DNA of 64,000 nt from a virus. Shown one piece after another: positions 46,476 through 56,374 of this stretch. Below the pieces are notes generated by a model. That model was not told where the DNA came from. It searched no databases and saw only the letters and a list, made by a program, of their open reading frames with translations. The position numbers were made by a program, and so were the translations under genes. How positions within the stretch are numbered: position 1 is the first letter of the stretch; the number at the start of each line of letters is the position of its first letter. The stretch is taken from the IMG/VR virus record IMGVR_UViG_3300021471_000007, positions 1 to 64,000 of that record, one strand, 5' to 3'.

Positions 46476-47438
46476 TTAATCTGCAGCTTTTAGTATAGCC
46501 AAAGCACCGACTTGCAATAAAGCTATAGCGAATTTCATGCTGAGATAAATTCTCTTTTCGTTATAATCTATTCTATCTTCAACTGAAATGTCACCGTGTT
46601 TTGCCCATGCTATTGCTACTGGTCTTTTTGCTTTCATTAAATAAGCTGAATGACCATCAACTGCCCATACTTTGCCGTCTGTAGTATCGGTTGTACCTGA
46701 TGTATAACCTTTGCATTGTGAAGTTGATATAACTTTAACACCAAGGTATTTTCCTATTTCACCATTTAATACAACTTCGTTACTACCATATTCAGCAGCA
46801 TTTACAAATTGACTGTCTTTCATTAAAGCTTCTTCCTGTTCAGGAGCTATGAACAACACATATGGTTCGTCTTTTGTGTTGTAATAATTGTTGCTTCTTA
46901 AACCCCTTATTGCTTTTACTATCATATCAGTGTTGAATGTATCTGTTGCGCTCAATCCGCTAACATCACTAACTGAGCCAGGGTATATAACACCACCTGT
47001 TGCCAAACTGCCCTTAGTAGCACCTTCCAAAGCATCTCTTATAAGAGTATCTACTCTTGTAGCTGCCCATTCTGCTAACTGCATTCTAGCAAATTTTAAA
47101 ACATCAACTGCGTTCTCTTCGATTGCTTCGTATGAAATTCTAACAGCATTCCTTCTGTATGTAGGAGTCAAAGTTGCACTTGATATTGAACCAGTCAAAT
47201 CAGTGAAAGTTGCAACTGTGTTTTCTGCTGTAACTTCCTCACCAGAAAAGTCAACTGCACTAGAAATTGGAAGTTTGTAAGAATAAACTCCTTGTGGCAT
47301 CTTAACCGGGAATGCAATTTGCTCGAACTTTCTAAGTGCTCTAGCTTCTTTTATAAGCTCTGCGCTCCACTGAGTTACTTTAGTATTAATGTCTGTAGAT
47401 GAGGTTGGTCCTTCAGCAAGCATCTCTATTTTTCTCAT
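46476..47438 (-). CDS. Major capsid protein, HK97 fold (320 aa)
   Basis: No delta-domain; begins with helix TDINTKVTQWSAELIKEARALRKFEQIAFPVKMPQG, then VDFSGEEVTAENTVATFTDLTGSISSATLTPTYRRNAVRISYEAIEEN (N-arm/E-loop and P-domain strands), helix VDVLKFARMQLAEWAATRVDTLIRDALEG, and the A-domain VLFIAPEQEEALMKDSQFVNAAEYGSNEVVLNGEIGKYLGVKVISTSQC. This order is diagnostic for HK97-fold major capsid proteins of tailed viruses. Follows the protease-scaffold gene (ATGA overlap). Confidence 0.9.
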   Translation of the reverse strand: MRKIEMLAEGPTSSTDINTKVTQWSAELIKEARALRKFEQIAFPVKMPQGVYSYKLPISSAVDFSGEEVTAENTVATFTDLTGSISSATLTPTYRRNAVRISYEAIEENAVDVLKFARMQLAEWAATRVDTLIRDALEGATKGSLATGGVIYPGSVSDVSGLSATDTFNTDMIVKAIRGLRSNNYYNTKDEPYVLFIAPEQEEALMKDSQFVNAAEYGSNEVVLNGEIGKYLGVKVISTSQCKGYTSGTTDTTDGKVWAVDGHSAYLMKAKRPVAIAWAKHGDISVEDRIDYNEKRIYLSMKFAIALLQVGALAILKAAD

Positions 47439-48541
47439 TGATTAACACCTCCTTTTAGTATCGACATAAAACTAGCATCTACATCAGAAGTACCTGCATA
47501 TCTAACAGATTTTCTGGATGGTCTGCTAAGTTCCTCTATTTTCTTTGATAATTCTTCTATTTTCTTATCTTTCTCTGCAACAATGGCAGAAAGTTCTGCT
47601 GTTTTTTCTTCTGATTGTTTCTTTATTATTGGTTCCTTCTCGTCATCCGGATATGGATATTTTTTCTTTTTGTTTTTCACATCTGGATATTTTTTGTCTT
47701 CTGGATAAGGATATTTCTTTTTCTTTAGTTCCTCAGCAACTATTTCAGAAACAAGCTCTCTTATTCTCTCTTCGCTTAATGGCTCTGTTTCAGGTTCTTC
47801 TTCGGTTGACTCAGGTTCTTCTTCCTCGAGTTCCTTTGTTTCCTCTTTTGGCTCATCCGTTTCTGGTTCTGTTTGTTCTTTTGTAGTCTCTTCTGCTGGT
47901 TGTTCCTCTTCTTCCTTGTCATCTTCCTGAAGATCTGCTAAGATCTCTTGTAATTGCTGTATGTCCTCACTGGTGAAGTCTTCTTTTTGTACAGCTTCTA
48001 GCTCAGTGAGCACGTCTTTCAGTGTTTTTTTATTTTCTTGCATTTCTACACCTCCATATATTATTTTTTCAGTTTTACCTGTTGAACTGTTGTTTATATA
48101 AGCTGTTTTCACAGCTGGATCATAAACAACTGAAAAGTTCTCAAATCTAAAATCATTTATAACACCACGATCTTCATCAATTCGCAATCTTGGCGATATA
48201 CCAAATTTTGCACCATACTTCAAATTTATCGCAGTCTGTAAATCAGTAATATATAAATCACCAACTACATCATCACCTTCTAAATGTATGTTTTTGACGT
48301 CTCCAATCCATTTTGATGCTTCTGTATCCTTATGATCTAAGAACAATGAGCATACTTCATCATTAAAATCAGTATTCTTTAATGCATCTAATACCGTATC
48401 TCTAGAATAATATTTATTATTCCAAATACCCGGACTCATCAATATTTTATTACGCAACACGAGTAAAGGTTTACCTTTACCAACAGCATCTAATAAATCA
48501 AATTTTGTTGCACTATTTAAAATACTACTATTTATTTTCAT
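47435..48541 (-). CDS. Prohead protease fused to scaffold (368 aa)
   Basis: Residues 1-165 are a serine-protease-like domain: SLFLDHKD with a His and FGISPRLRI with a Ser, with a third strand VINDFRFENFSVVYDPA. Residues 165-368 are a low-complexity scaffold: acidic E/Q run, two YPYP-containing repeats (KKKKYPYPEDKKYPDVKN), coiled coil (EKDKKIEELSKKIEELS) and a C-terminus as in scaffolds. Fusion of protease with scaffold is known in tailed viruses. Confidence 0.8.
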   Translation of the reverse strand: MKINSSILNSATKFDLLDAVGKGKPLLVLRNKILMSPGIWNNKYYSRDTVLDALKNTDFNDEVCSLFLDHKDTEASKWIGDVKNIHLEGDDVVGDLYITDLQTAINLKYGAKFGISPRLRIDEDRGVINDFRFENFSVVYDPAVKTAYINNSSTGKTEKIIYGGVEMQENKKTLKDVLTELEAVQKEDFTSEDIQQLQEILADLQEDDKEEEEQPAEETTKEQTEPETDEPKEETKELEEEEPESTEEEPETEPLSEERIRELVSEIVAEELKKKKYPYPEDKKYPDVKNKKKKYPYPDDEKEPIIKKQSEEKTAELSAIVAEKDKKIEELSKKIEELSRPSRKSVRYAGTSDVDASFMSILKGGVNQ

Positions 48542-48578
48542 ATAATTACCTTTAATTAAATGGATATATATTATTATC

Positions 48579-48743
48579 CTATTTTACATACTTTTTTTGA
48601 TATCTCCACACAGTAGACATCCCACATCCAACTTCCATTGCTATTTCTCGTCTTGAATAAACGGGATCTGTGGAATTTGTCATTAATATTATCTTTTTAA
48701 TTTGTTCTAACGATATGTTTGGTGTACCAGACGGTCTTGAAAT
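48579..48743 (-). CDS. Small helix-turn-helix protein, probable ATT start (54 aa)
   Basis: (M)SRPSGTPNISLEQIKKIILM then STDPVYSRREIAMEVGCGMSTVWRYQKKYVK: a homeodomain-like HTH with recognition helix STVWRYQKKY. SD GGTGAT (48753-48748) is followed by CGT and ATT 48743, the same arrangement as at 7567. An alternative GTG at 48752 lies inside the SD. A DNA-binding gene inside the virion operon is unusual; it might serve in packaging or late regulation. Confidence 0.6.
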   Translation of the reverse strand: MSRPSGTPNISLEQIKKIILMTNSTDPVYSRREIAMEVGCGMSTVWRYQKKYVK

Positions 48744-48752
48744 ACGAATCAC

Positions 48753-49061
48753 CTACAACGAAACTTCAACGAGATCAATGTAATCTCTGTTTACAACTTG
48801 TTTCGAATTCACCATTGCAATAACCTCTATTGAATATTGTCCTATTGTATCATCCACAGCTGTCTCCCAATCATAATAAAATACCCCCTGTGACTCTCTA
48901 GTCATAGTCACCGAATCAACCTTTGTCGTACCAGTAGTTACATCGCGAATTGTTATGGTAATTTTGTAATCCGTGTCCTGATCTGGATCAACAAGATTGT
49001 CGTTTATATCCCGCAAATAAACTTTTATTCTTGCGGTTTGTCCTCTTTCATATTCAGTCAT
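48753..49061 (-). CDS. Ig-like virion protein (102 aa)
   Basis: TARIKVYLRDINDNLVDPDQDTDYKITITIRDVTTGTTKVDSVTMTRESQGVFYYDWETAVDDTIGQYSIEVIA: a single Ig-like beta-sandwich of the sort found in baseplate or fibre connectors (V.......D......G.Y.Y.W.........G.Y.I). Likely an accessory of the fibres encoded upstream. Confidence 0.7.
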   Translation of the reverse strand: MTEYERGQTARIKVYLRDINDNLVDPDQDTDYKITITIRDVTTGTTKVDSVTMTRESQGVFYYDWETAVDDTIGQYSIEVIAMVNSKQVVNRDYIDLVEVSL

Positions 49062-49065
49062 ATAA

Positions 49066-49917
49066 TCACCCGTATATATAATTTATAATTATTTTTCCAT
49101 AATCAAAATATTCGATATATGCATGTATTGGTGGGAATCCCGACCAATTATAATCTATCAATTTTAAGACATCTGTCACACTTCTAATATAAGACACAGT
49201 TCTATTATATATATCTGCAATATCCAGAACATCTGCAATACTTCTTCCAAGTGTTGCTGTTCTGTTATATATATCAGATAATGTTAAAACAGATGAAATA
49301 ATTTTAAGTGTTTCTCTATATATTGCATCTGATAATGATATCACTGCAATTATAATTTCACTATAACCAATGTTAAGTATATCAGATAAAACTGCAGCAT
49401 CAGTATATAATCTATAATAAGTTCCGGCTCTTTGAAAAACATCATTTAATAGCATCTGCGCAACCAATGTTCTTGCAAAAAATAAAACCTTACTGTATGA
49501 ATCAACTATAGAAGCATTATCCGATAAAATCTTCATTATAAGAGCTTCTTTTGAGTCAACCAAACTCAGAGATTCTTTCTTTTCATATAAACTTATTAAT
49601 TTATTAAACGTATCATTTTCAATTAGTATATCACTGTAAGATCTAAATCCTGTATAGGATCTACTATATGTATCAGACCCAACCAACATCGCTGTTAATA
49701 GCTTTTGTACTCCAAGTATATACGTATCATCAATTGTTATAGTAGACATGTTTTGTTTATAAATACATTTTATAAGACTGTCGCTAAATATAACAGTCTC
49801 ACTCAATATTTTTGTAAGTGCAGCACCGATAGCTGAAATATTAAGCAATCCCAACTCTGTCCTATTCGCACCAGTACTTATTAAACCAAGCGTAGTTCTT
49901 ATATCAGTATCGGTCAT
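49066..49917 (-). CDS. LSD-repeat fibre protein, short form (283 aa)
   Basis: Built from repeats of about 22-24 residues of the form (I/V)LxLSDxYxRxxxxxRSIxDVL, for example LTLSDIYNRTATLGRSIADVLDIADIYNRTVSYIRSV. The end (YIEYFDYGKIIINYIYG) resembles that of the 832-residue protein at 56375. Such LSD repeats are common in archaeal and viral fibres. A shaft-like appendage. Confidence 0.75.
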   Translation of the reverse strand: MTDTDIRTTLGLISTGANRTELGLLNISAIGAALTKILSETVIFSDSLIKCIYKQNMSTITIDDTYILGVQKLLTAMLVGSDTYSRSYTGFRSYSDILIENDTFNKLISLYEKKESLSLVDSKEALIMKILSDNASIVDSYSKVLFFARTLVAQMLLNDVFQRAGTYYRLYTDAAVLSDILNIGYSEIIIAVISLSDAIYRETLKIISSVLTLSDIYNRTATLGRSIADVLDIADIYNRTVSYIRSVTDVLKLIDYNWSGFPPIHAYIEYFDYGKIIINYIYG

Positions 49918-51278
49918 TGCTTAATCACCTTGAACAATGTTAGGTTATTATTTGCATCATAAGATGCTGTCATTTTATATTTTGCAATCAAACCGGTGGT
50001 TTTATCATGTGTTGTTGCATTTGCAGCACTATCATAACAATATAAATATGATTCTGTTTTGTTGCCGTTGGCATCTCTAGATATATCATCCTCTACATGA
50101 TTCTCTAATACCATACCGAGTATTTTCCACAACGATTCTCCAAATGTCCCAGATGTACTATGATCAGAAACGTTTTCATCCCAAACCTGATCGGATATAG
50201 TCAACGGATTCAATAAATAACTTATATCTACATTGGCCGAAGAGTTGTTTATAATTTTTCCAACACCTCTAATTGTTATATCACCGTTTGTAACTGTGCT
50301 ATCAAGAACTACCTTGCCACTGTTTAGGTCTATGCGTATGCTGTCTGTTCCTGTTTTGTTTATTATTTTTATTCCTCCATTGTAATTTCGGAGTGATAGG
50401 CCTTGGCCGCTTCCACCCATGTCTATTACCGGTGGATCTGTCCCAATGATACCGTTCCAACAATCCAAAAAATGAGCGTCGCTTCCTCCTCCTAACGTTA
50501 TAGTTCCTTCCAACATGCATGATTCTATCACCCCGTAAATATAATTTAAATCTCCAATTCTACATTGATATAGTTTACAATTACCATCTAAAGTTCCTGT
50601 TACATATGCATTTTCAAATTCACAATTAGTAACATCGGCTGCCGAACTAATGGTGATATTAGTTTTAGTCATAGATTCTCCCATAAACAGCATACCAGAA
50701 TAATCACCACCGGTATCTATTGTCAAATCACCAATTACATAAATAGTATCAAAACCTCTTTCGTCTGCTATTAACATAGCATCTGTTAAATTATTGACTG
50801 GCTCTTGCAAAGTCCCAACTGGAAAATCTGTTCCACTATAAGGACTTGTTACATCAATTGTAACCCCACCATTAAATGAACTATATTGAATAGATGATAA
50901 TTCCTGCAATGTTGCAGAAGACGAACTCGTAAGCGTAACAGTAACATATGCAGATGGTTCAATTGGCGATTCATAGCTAGAAGTCGCGGTATTGTACATA
51001 ACCAAATTACCACCACTAACATTACAAATAATATAACTTGGACCAGATCGGTCTTCAAATTTTAATTTCCAATCTATAAGTTTGAGTGTTAAACCAACAT
51101 AAACTCCTCCACCAAGTTCTTCTTTTCCTGTGCAATCTGCTACTTTGTAAACTTCCATGTTTTCTGGTTCGTCTTCCCAGTCTCTAATATTGTTATAAAG
51201 ATCTTGTATGGTAACCTCAGTGTCTGGAGCTTTGACTATAATAAGCTTATTAATTTTATCAAATTCATATACTACCAC
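49914..51278 (-). CDS. Beta-helix appendage protein (454 aa)
   Basis: N-terminal domain (IIVKAPDTEVTIQDLYNNIRDWEDEP...YVGLTLKLIDWKLKFEDRSGPSYIICNVSGGNLVMYN) typical of phage baseplate/fibre adaptor proteins, then right-handed beta-helix (TNCEFENAYVTGTLDGNCKLYQCRIGDLNYIYGVIESCMLEGTITLGGG) and a closing LTISDQVWDENVSDHSTSGTFGESLWKI. The last motif is found in many phage fibre proteins. Overlaps the LSD gene by ATGA. Confidence 0.75.
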   Translation of the reverse strand: MVVYEFDKINKLIIVKAPDTEVTIQDLYNNIRDWEDEPENMEVYKVADCTGKEELGGGVYVGLTLKLIDWKLKFEDRSGPSYIICNVSGGNLVMYNTATSSYESPIEPSAYVTVTLTSSSSATLQELSSIQYSSFNGGVTIDVTSPYSGTDFPVGTLQEPVNNLTDAMLIADERGFDTIYVIGDLTIDTGGDYSGMLFMGESMTKTNITISSAADVTNCEFENAYVTGTLDGNCKLYQCRIGDLNYIYGVIESCMLEGTITLGGGSDAHFLDCWNGIIGTDPPVIDMGGSGQGLSLRNYNGGIKIINKTGTDSIRIDLNSGKVVLDSTVTNGDITIRGVGKIINNSSANVDISYLLNPLTISDQVWDENVSDHSTSGTFGESLWKILGMVLENHVEDDISRDANGNKTESYLYCYDSAANATTHDKTTGLIAKYKMTASYDANNNLTLFKVIKQ

Positions 51279-51289
51279 TAGACCACCCT

Positions 51290-51320
51290 AAAAAATCAAA
51301 GGGAAGGGGGGCTAACCCCT
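51290..51320 (-). terminator. Terminator inside the appendage gene block
   Basis: On the minus strand AGGGG-TTAG-CCCC with extra C residues, followed within 15 bases by six T (51295-51290). It separates the 878-residue protein from the following fibre genes, so the appendage block may be more than one unit. Confidence 0.6.
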
Positions 51321-51329
51321 CTTTTAATT

Positions 51330-53966
51330 TTATGCTACTATTGAATCTGTCGTTCTAATAGCAGACACACTAAGTCCGCTGCTTCCAACGGTACCACTTG
51401 TCTCAAATGGTAGTATTCCCTTCTTTCTTACTCTGATCAATACTGTCCTGTCTGAGTTATATAGTATAGTTACTTGTGCTGTTGTTGAAGTTGCCGTTGT
51501 ATCTATAAATGGAACATAACACGTGTCTATTCCACCATAATCTCTGTCTAATTTATTTGTATCATAGTTATCTGATACTGACCAACCGCTAGATAATCCG
51601 GCTGTAGTTAGCTGTGTTGAACTATCAATTGACACAACATATCCACTTTCGGCTGTTGTTGTATTTCTTATTACATCTCCAACTTGTACATCATCTGTCC
51701 CACCAAAGTCTGCTGCAGAATCTACTAATGTTTGACCAGTTGAACCAGATGTCGCAGAACCAGCCGCTCCTGTTTTTAGCGTAAATGTTGAACCACTCCA
51801 ACTTGAATATCTATATCTTTGTTCTTCGCTAGTAGAAGTATCTACCACTCTCAAAGTACCACTTGATGGAACGTCTGTATCAATAGATTCTTGTATTACA
51901 AACGATGTATTTCCATCGGTATTGCTTGTTGCATGACTCGTATATATTGATTTGTCTATTGATCCACCGGTTGTCCTGAATACAGCAACTCTGTCTCCAG
52001 AAACAACGTTTGTTACTGATATTGTTATGCTTGTATATGGTGTTCTCACATTACCATTGCTGTCTATGAACTGGTACGATTGATCTGATGCCATACCTTC
52101 AATCCATACACCCTGTGCACCAAAGAACTTACCACCCGCGAATGTCCCGAATGGTGATTGTTTAGTTGGTGTATATCCTGTATATGCTTGTATGTATTCT
52201 TCACCGTCTAATGGTGTAATTACACTAGAAACAACTGTATACATCTGGTATGTTGAATTAGATTGTGTAACAAATTTGAGATATTCATATACGTCAGCTA
52301 ATGTTCTACCAGTATTATATATGTCTCCTGCATTTATTATAACATCATATGGATATGCACTCTGCTGTTGGAAGGCTTTATTCATTGTATGTGCAGATTG
52401 CAAATCTTGACTTGCTGTACACGATGCTCCTGACAAATCACCAGTTATTGCCTTTCCGTTTAATGATGTACTAGTACAGTTTCCCAAAGTTAATTCAGAT
52501 CCAGAATCATATAATACAATTCCTTCTCCGCCACTCCATGTTACTCTCTCGCCTGCTGTAAATGTTCCTGTTGTTCCACCATGACTAACTGTTCCGTTAA
52601 CGAATGCTATTGTAATATCAGAATAACCAGATACCACAGTTGTTGAATCACCATTCGCTGTAGCTGAACCAGGTGTTCCATTATCATCAGTTATTGTTTC
52701 ATCGTCCTGGAAATCCTTATAATATGCTGCTCTACTAGATCCTGTAACAGTTGTGTCCACTTGTAGTAAGAGCTTTCCAGTAGTACCGTCATCTTGTAGA
52801 CCAACTATCTTTCTCTTTGCTCCACTTGTTCCACCGGTTAACACTGCTCCTACGGTAAAGGTTGATGTTTCAGCATCGTATTCTAAATATGTATCACCAA
52901 CTGTTCCATTTATATCAGCAGTTGCACCAGATGTTCCTCCAGTAAATGAATCGTTGTCGCTTATTGTTCCTTTAACGCCACGTATTTCAAGCATTCCCTC
53001 GGTGCCCCAATCAGTTACGGATACAACTTCTGCATCCCAACCACCACCAGAGCTTGATATTATTTCTTTTGCTTGGAATGGTCCACTAGATTCATTATCA
53101 TAGAATATATAATAATCTCCAGTTGCATTGTTCAGATCCTCTGAAGTAGACAAAGGAACCGCACTACGACCTCCTGATGTTAGATCTATTTCAAAGTTAT
53201 CAAACAGATCTCCCTCTTGTCTTGCAAATACTGTTATGTTAGCACCATCTATTTCTGATCCGGCTTCTTTAACTTGAATTAATACATCTATATGTCCTCT
53301 GTCCCAATTGCTCAAAGAACTCCATTCAGCTATTCTTTCTCCCTGCTGGAATATATATATCTGCGGATACGGATTTGTTTCAATAGTACCCAAAGTATAT
53401 ACATTTGCATATAGCTCTTCGCCTGTAACGGAACCACCACTATCTATCAAATTACCTGCTCCTGTTCCAGACCCATCATCTATATCCAATGCTGTACTTG
53501 TATCAGAAAATGTATCTCCTGTATCATCTACTCTAACCCACCAATATCTTCGTGTATTATCGTATCCCAATAATGTTCCTGTATCTGCGGGTGAACCGCC
53601 TGAATAACCAACCTGCTTTCCTATATCACTAGCAACACAGTTTGTATACCCCGAAGATTCAAGTTTTAACAATCTTATACCATCATTGTTCGAACTAGCA
53701 TCATAACCAGAAGTAGCTATAGCACCACCCTTTAGGTATTTGTGACTTTCGTATGTTGCACTTATATCTAGCCACCACCCATTGATCATGGTATAAGCAG
53801 TAGGCGTCTGTGCTGACATTGGAACCTTATCATCCATTTGTGTTGGCTCATCAAATGTATCTTGTAAATACGAGTATAACTCATTTACTGTATATACTGT
53901 AGTACCGCTTGAATGATAAATCCTTTTGTTGGTGTAATCAATGGTCCAATCGTCTCCTATTGCCAT
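51330..53966 (-). CDS. Large virion structural protein (878 aa)
   Basis: Opens WTIDYTNKRIYHSSGTTVYTVNELYSYLQDTFDEPTQMDDKVPMSAQTPTAYTMINGWWLD, the same design as several phage virion proteins that follow a WxIDYxxKRI start. Middle has NYGT/SG-rich repeats (GGTSGATADINGTVGDTYLEYDAE...). Repeated V-G-(D/E)-x-x-x-D patterns suggest small beta domains. Likely the large baseplate or appendage hub. Function not assigned. Confidence 0.7.
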   Translation of the reverse strand: MAIGDDWTIDYTNKRIYHSSGTTVYTVNELYSYLQDTFDEPTQMDDKVPMSAQTPTAYTMINGWWLDISATYESHKYLKGGAIATSGYDASSNNDGIRLLKLESSGYTNCVASDIGKQVGYSGGSPADTGTLLGYDNTRRYWWVRVDDTGDTFSDTSTALDIDDGSGTGAGNLIDSGGSVTGEELYANVYTLGTIETNPYPQIYIFQQGERIAEWSSLSNWDRGHIDVLIQVKEAGSEIDGANITVFARQEGDLFDNFEIDLTSGGRSAVPLSTSEDLNNATGDYYIFYDNESSGPFQAKEIISSSGGGWDAEVVSVTDWGTEGMLEIRGVKGTISDNDSFTGGTSGATADINGTVGDTYLEYDAETSTFTVGAVLTGGTSGAKRKIVGLQDDGTTGKLLLQVDTTVTGSSRAAYYKDFQDDETITDDNGTPGSATANGDSTTVVSGYSDITIAFVNGTVSHGGTTGTFTAGERVTWSGGEGIVLYDSGSELTLGNCTSTSLNGKAITGDLSGASCTASQDLQSAHTMNKAFQQQSAYPYDVIINAGDIYNTGRTLADVYEYLKFVTQSNSTYQMYTVVSSVITPLDGEEYIQAYTGYTPTKQSPFGTFAGGKFFGAQGVWIEGMASDQSYQFIDSNGNVRTPYTSITISVTNVVSGDRVAVFRTTGGSIDKSIYTSHATSNTDGNTSFVIQESIDTDVPSSGTLRVVDTSTSEEQRYRYSSWSGSTFTLKTGAAGSATSGSTGQTLVDSAADFGGTDDVQVGDVIRNTTTAESGYVVSIDSSTQLTTAGLSSGWSVSDNYDTNKLDRDYGGIDTCYVPFIDTTATSTTAQVTILYNSDRTVLIRVRKKGILPFETSGTVGSSGLSVSAIRTTDSIVA

Positions 53967-53970
53967 CTAA

Positions 53971-54180
53971 TCACCTCTTTTTCCTCTTTCTTTTAATTTT
54001 TTTGCTTTTAGTTTTTTTAACCTTAACTTCATTTTTTATTTCATCTATCAATCCATTTCTTAATGCTACATGATATAACATCAATTCTGGATGATCCTTT
54101 GCTTCATTCTTATCAACTCTAACAACGTTTCCCTTCTTAAAATCTTCTGTATCAAATATTACATAATATGTCTTTTCCAT
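53971..54180 (-). CDS. Small basic protein (69 aa)
   Basis: TYYVIFDTEDFKKGNVVRVDKNEAKDHPELMLYHVALRNGLIDEI, then a poly-basic end (VKKTKSKKIKRKRKKR). Between two large virion proteins. The basic tail could bind DNA or an acidic partner; function unknown. Confidence 0.65.
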   Translation of the reverse strand: MEKTYYVIFDTEDFKKGNVVRVDKNEAKDHPELMLYHVALRNGLIDEIKNEVKVKKTKSKKIKRKRKKR

Positions 54181-54193
54181 TGTTTCAACCTCC

Positions 54194-55786
54194 TTAAGCT
54201 ATATCATCCTGATATAACACTGATGTAAGCGAGTATCCACTACTCGTTATTGTTCCTGTCGTGGAAACTGGCAAATACCTTGTGTCTCCTGACGAAGATT
54301 TTCTAATTCTTATATTAATTGGTGTATCAGAAAGATAATTGTATGTAGTAGACACATTACCGTTTACATCAGTACTTGAATTTAAAATTTGAGACTGATC
54401 TGATGCTTTTTCTATATATACCTGCGCACCATATACATTATTACCATCAACATCTTCAACATGAACAGATATCGAAACTGAATTATTTATTGTTGTTGAA
54501 CCACCACCAGTATTCTCATAGTATGATGGATCAGATCCATTTATAGCATTTATAACAACAGATCCAGATGTTGTGTTTTCAATATCATAGTTAGTAGAAC
54601 CGTCTGTCCCAGTAAATGTCAAATTATCAAACGTATATGTTCCAGCTGTTGTTATTTCAACCGAATGATTTGTTGGACTAATAAAACTACAATCTGTTAC
54701 ATTAAAAGATGTACTTGAAACCGTTATCGCATCATCTGTTGCAGATATAAAAGTACAATGTTGAACATCACAGGTATCTACAGTAACTTTTCCAGCAATG
54801 TTCCATGTACAGCTTATAACTTCTTTGTTTGTTGCATTAGAAGGTAATGTTGTTGCACCAACATCAATAAATGATGTTCCATATAATTTTACTTCATCAA
54901 AGTTAGAATCGCTAAAGTCTAATGCAACTTTCGCTGAACCGGCCGACTTTATTACACAACCATTAATGCCTACAGATCCTGATTTTTCACCCAATACAAA
55001 ACTGTTAGTTCCTGTAGAATTCCCAACCAAAGTAATCTTATAATATGAACTCGGAACCGTCCTATCTTCAAATATTACAAGTGCGTTTGTATCTTTAAAA
55101 TAACTGCTCCCTGTACCAGAATCACCAAATTCTAATGCACCCTGAACACCATAAACTCCAGATTGTAATTTTCTAATAATGCCATAAGCATTAGAAGTAG
55201 ATTCGTCTTGTGCAACAATTTCTGAAAAAGTACCCTCTGTTGTGGATCCACCACCACCTATAGTAAGTGCTGCAGAACTATTGGATATATATCTACATAT
55301 ATCAATAAATACATTATCACCTGATCCTACTGCTTTTATTGGAACATTAAATTCAACACCAACTTGCGTTATTGCAGTTAATGTTGGTGCAGAACTACCA
55401 TTAATTTGATGATAAGAAGTTGGTAAATTTGATGTATCCAAAATAAAACATGACCATGCGCCCAACTGGAAACCATAATCATCACTACCGCCAACATAAT
55501 ATGCACGTGTATTTGTTCCATCTCCAATTATTATTCTGAAACCGCCGTTTGCTTTTGTATCAACCGATCCAGCATTCATCCAAGAATAAATTATACAATT
55601 TGAAAGATTAGTAGAACTTATTGTCTTATAAGCATATACTGTACCCTGTGAACCTTGCATACCAAGACAATATGTTCCCTCCCTCTGAAAACCGGTATAT
55701 GTTGTAACAGTATCGTCTGTAGTCCAATTACTAGTGCTTTCTGCATCATACAGCGTTGTCATATTATTTGTTATCGTGACTGACAT
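54194..55786 (-). CDS. Beta-helix appendage protein (530 aa)
   Basis: N-terminal jelly-roll-like domain (NWTTDDTVTTYTGFQREGTYCLGMQGSQGTVYAYKTISSTNLSN), then right-handed beta-helix (IKSAGSAKVALDFSDSNFDEVKLYGTSFIDVG...KEVISCTWNIAGKVTVDTCDVQHCTFISAT) and a C-terminal Ig-like end (ISVHVEDVDGNNVYGAQVYIEKASDQSQILNSSTDVNG). Suits a receptor-binding or tail-spike role. Confidence 0.75.
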   Translation of the reverse strand: MSVTITNNMTTLYDAESTSNWTTDDTVTTYTGFQREGTYCLGMQGSQGTVYAYKTISSTNLSNCIIYSWMNAGSVDTKANGGFRIIIGDGTNTRAYYVGGSDDYGFQLGAWSCFILDTSNLPTSYHQINGSSAPTLTAITQVGVEFNVPIKAVGSGDNVFIDICRYISNSSAALTIGGGGSTTEGTFSEIVAQDESTSNAYGIIRKLQSGVYGVQGALEFGDSGTGSSYFKDTNALVIFEDRTVPSSYYKITLVGNSTGTNSFVLGEKSGSVGINGCVIKSAGSAKVALDFSDSNFDEVKLYGTSFIDVGATTLPSNATNKEVISCTWNIAGKVTVDTCDVQHCTFISATDDAITVSSTSFNVTDCSFISPTNHSVEITTAGTYTFDNLTFTGTDGSTNYDIENTTSGSVVINAINGSDPSYYENTGGGSTTINNSVSISVHVEDVDGNNVYGAQVYIEKASDQSQILNSSTDVNGNVSTTYNYLSDTPINIRIRKSSSGDTRYLPVSTTGTITSSGYSLTSVLYQDDIA

Positions 55787-56132
55787 TCTTCCTCCTCCTG
55801 TCTTCCAATACTATTCCACAGGCAACCGCTCCAAATAAAGCAATCGAACTGTCTGTATTTATTCTAACGGATTGTTTGTCTGGAAAATCGTGTTTTAAGT
55901 CCAACCCAGTTCTTCCAAATAAATAAATTGCATCATCCGGATGCTTGAAGTTTTCAAGTGAAATATCTCCGTTCTCATCAAATATTACAATATTCTTTGC
56001 ATCAATCTCATTAATGTTATCAATCATTTTCAAATCAACACCATATGCTCTGCATGTCTGATCATATAAGCGATATTCTGTTCTTTTATTATCATACCAA
56101 CCCTTTTCTCTAACAGCAACAACAGTAATCAT
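55764..56132 (-). CDS. SPOUT-like methyltransferase-fold protein (122 aa)
   Basis: Alpha/beta with NIVIFDENGDISLENFKHPDDAIYLFGRTGLDLKHDFPDKQSVRINTDSSIALFGAVACGIVLEDRRR. The HP.DAIY.FG..G, V.I and A.GIVL.DR segments resemble the SAM-knot half of SPOUT RNA methyltransferases, but it is too short for a full enzyme. Its position between fibre genes is odd; it may be a structural descendant. Tentative. Confidence 0.4.
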   Translation of the reverse strand: MITVVAVREKGWYDNKRTEYRLYDQTCRAYGVDLKMIDNINEIDAKNIVIFDENGDISLENFKHPDDAIYLFGRTGLDLKHDFPDKQSVRINTDSSIALFGAVACGIVLEDRRRKNVSHDNK

Positions 56133-56137
56133 TTATA

Positions 56138-56365
56138 TCACAATTTTATCATAGGATTTAATTCTTTAAACTCATCTAGCGGATACCATTCCTTCCATTC
56201 TGATCTACCAACAGATTTCGGAATTATTTTAACTTCAACAAATTTAACAGTAATTGTCTCACCTTCCTTTGCATTTGGTCCGATTGCAGGCACCTTATGT
56301 TTTATTACTTTCAAAGAAGTTGGATCAATTTCTCTTTCTTTGTGGTTTATATCAATTATTATCAT
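56138..56365 (-). CDS. Small beta protein (75 aa)
   Basis: MIIIDINHKEREIDPTSLKVIKHKVPAIGPNAKEGETITVKFVEVKIIPKS ends in WKEWYPLDEFKELNP. Beta-rich and Lys-rich; it lies between the LSD-repeat fibre and the SPOUT-like gene. No family recognised. Confidence 0.65.
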   Translation of the reverse strand: MIIIDINHKEREIDPTSLKVIKHKVPAIGPNAKEGETITVKFVEVKIIPKSVGRSEWKEWYPLDEFKELNPMIKL

Positions 56366-56374
56366 TTAAACACC

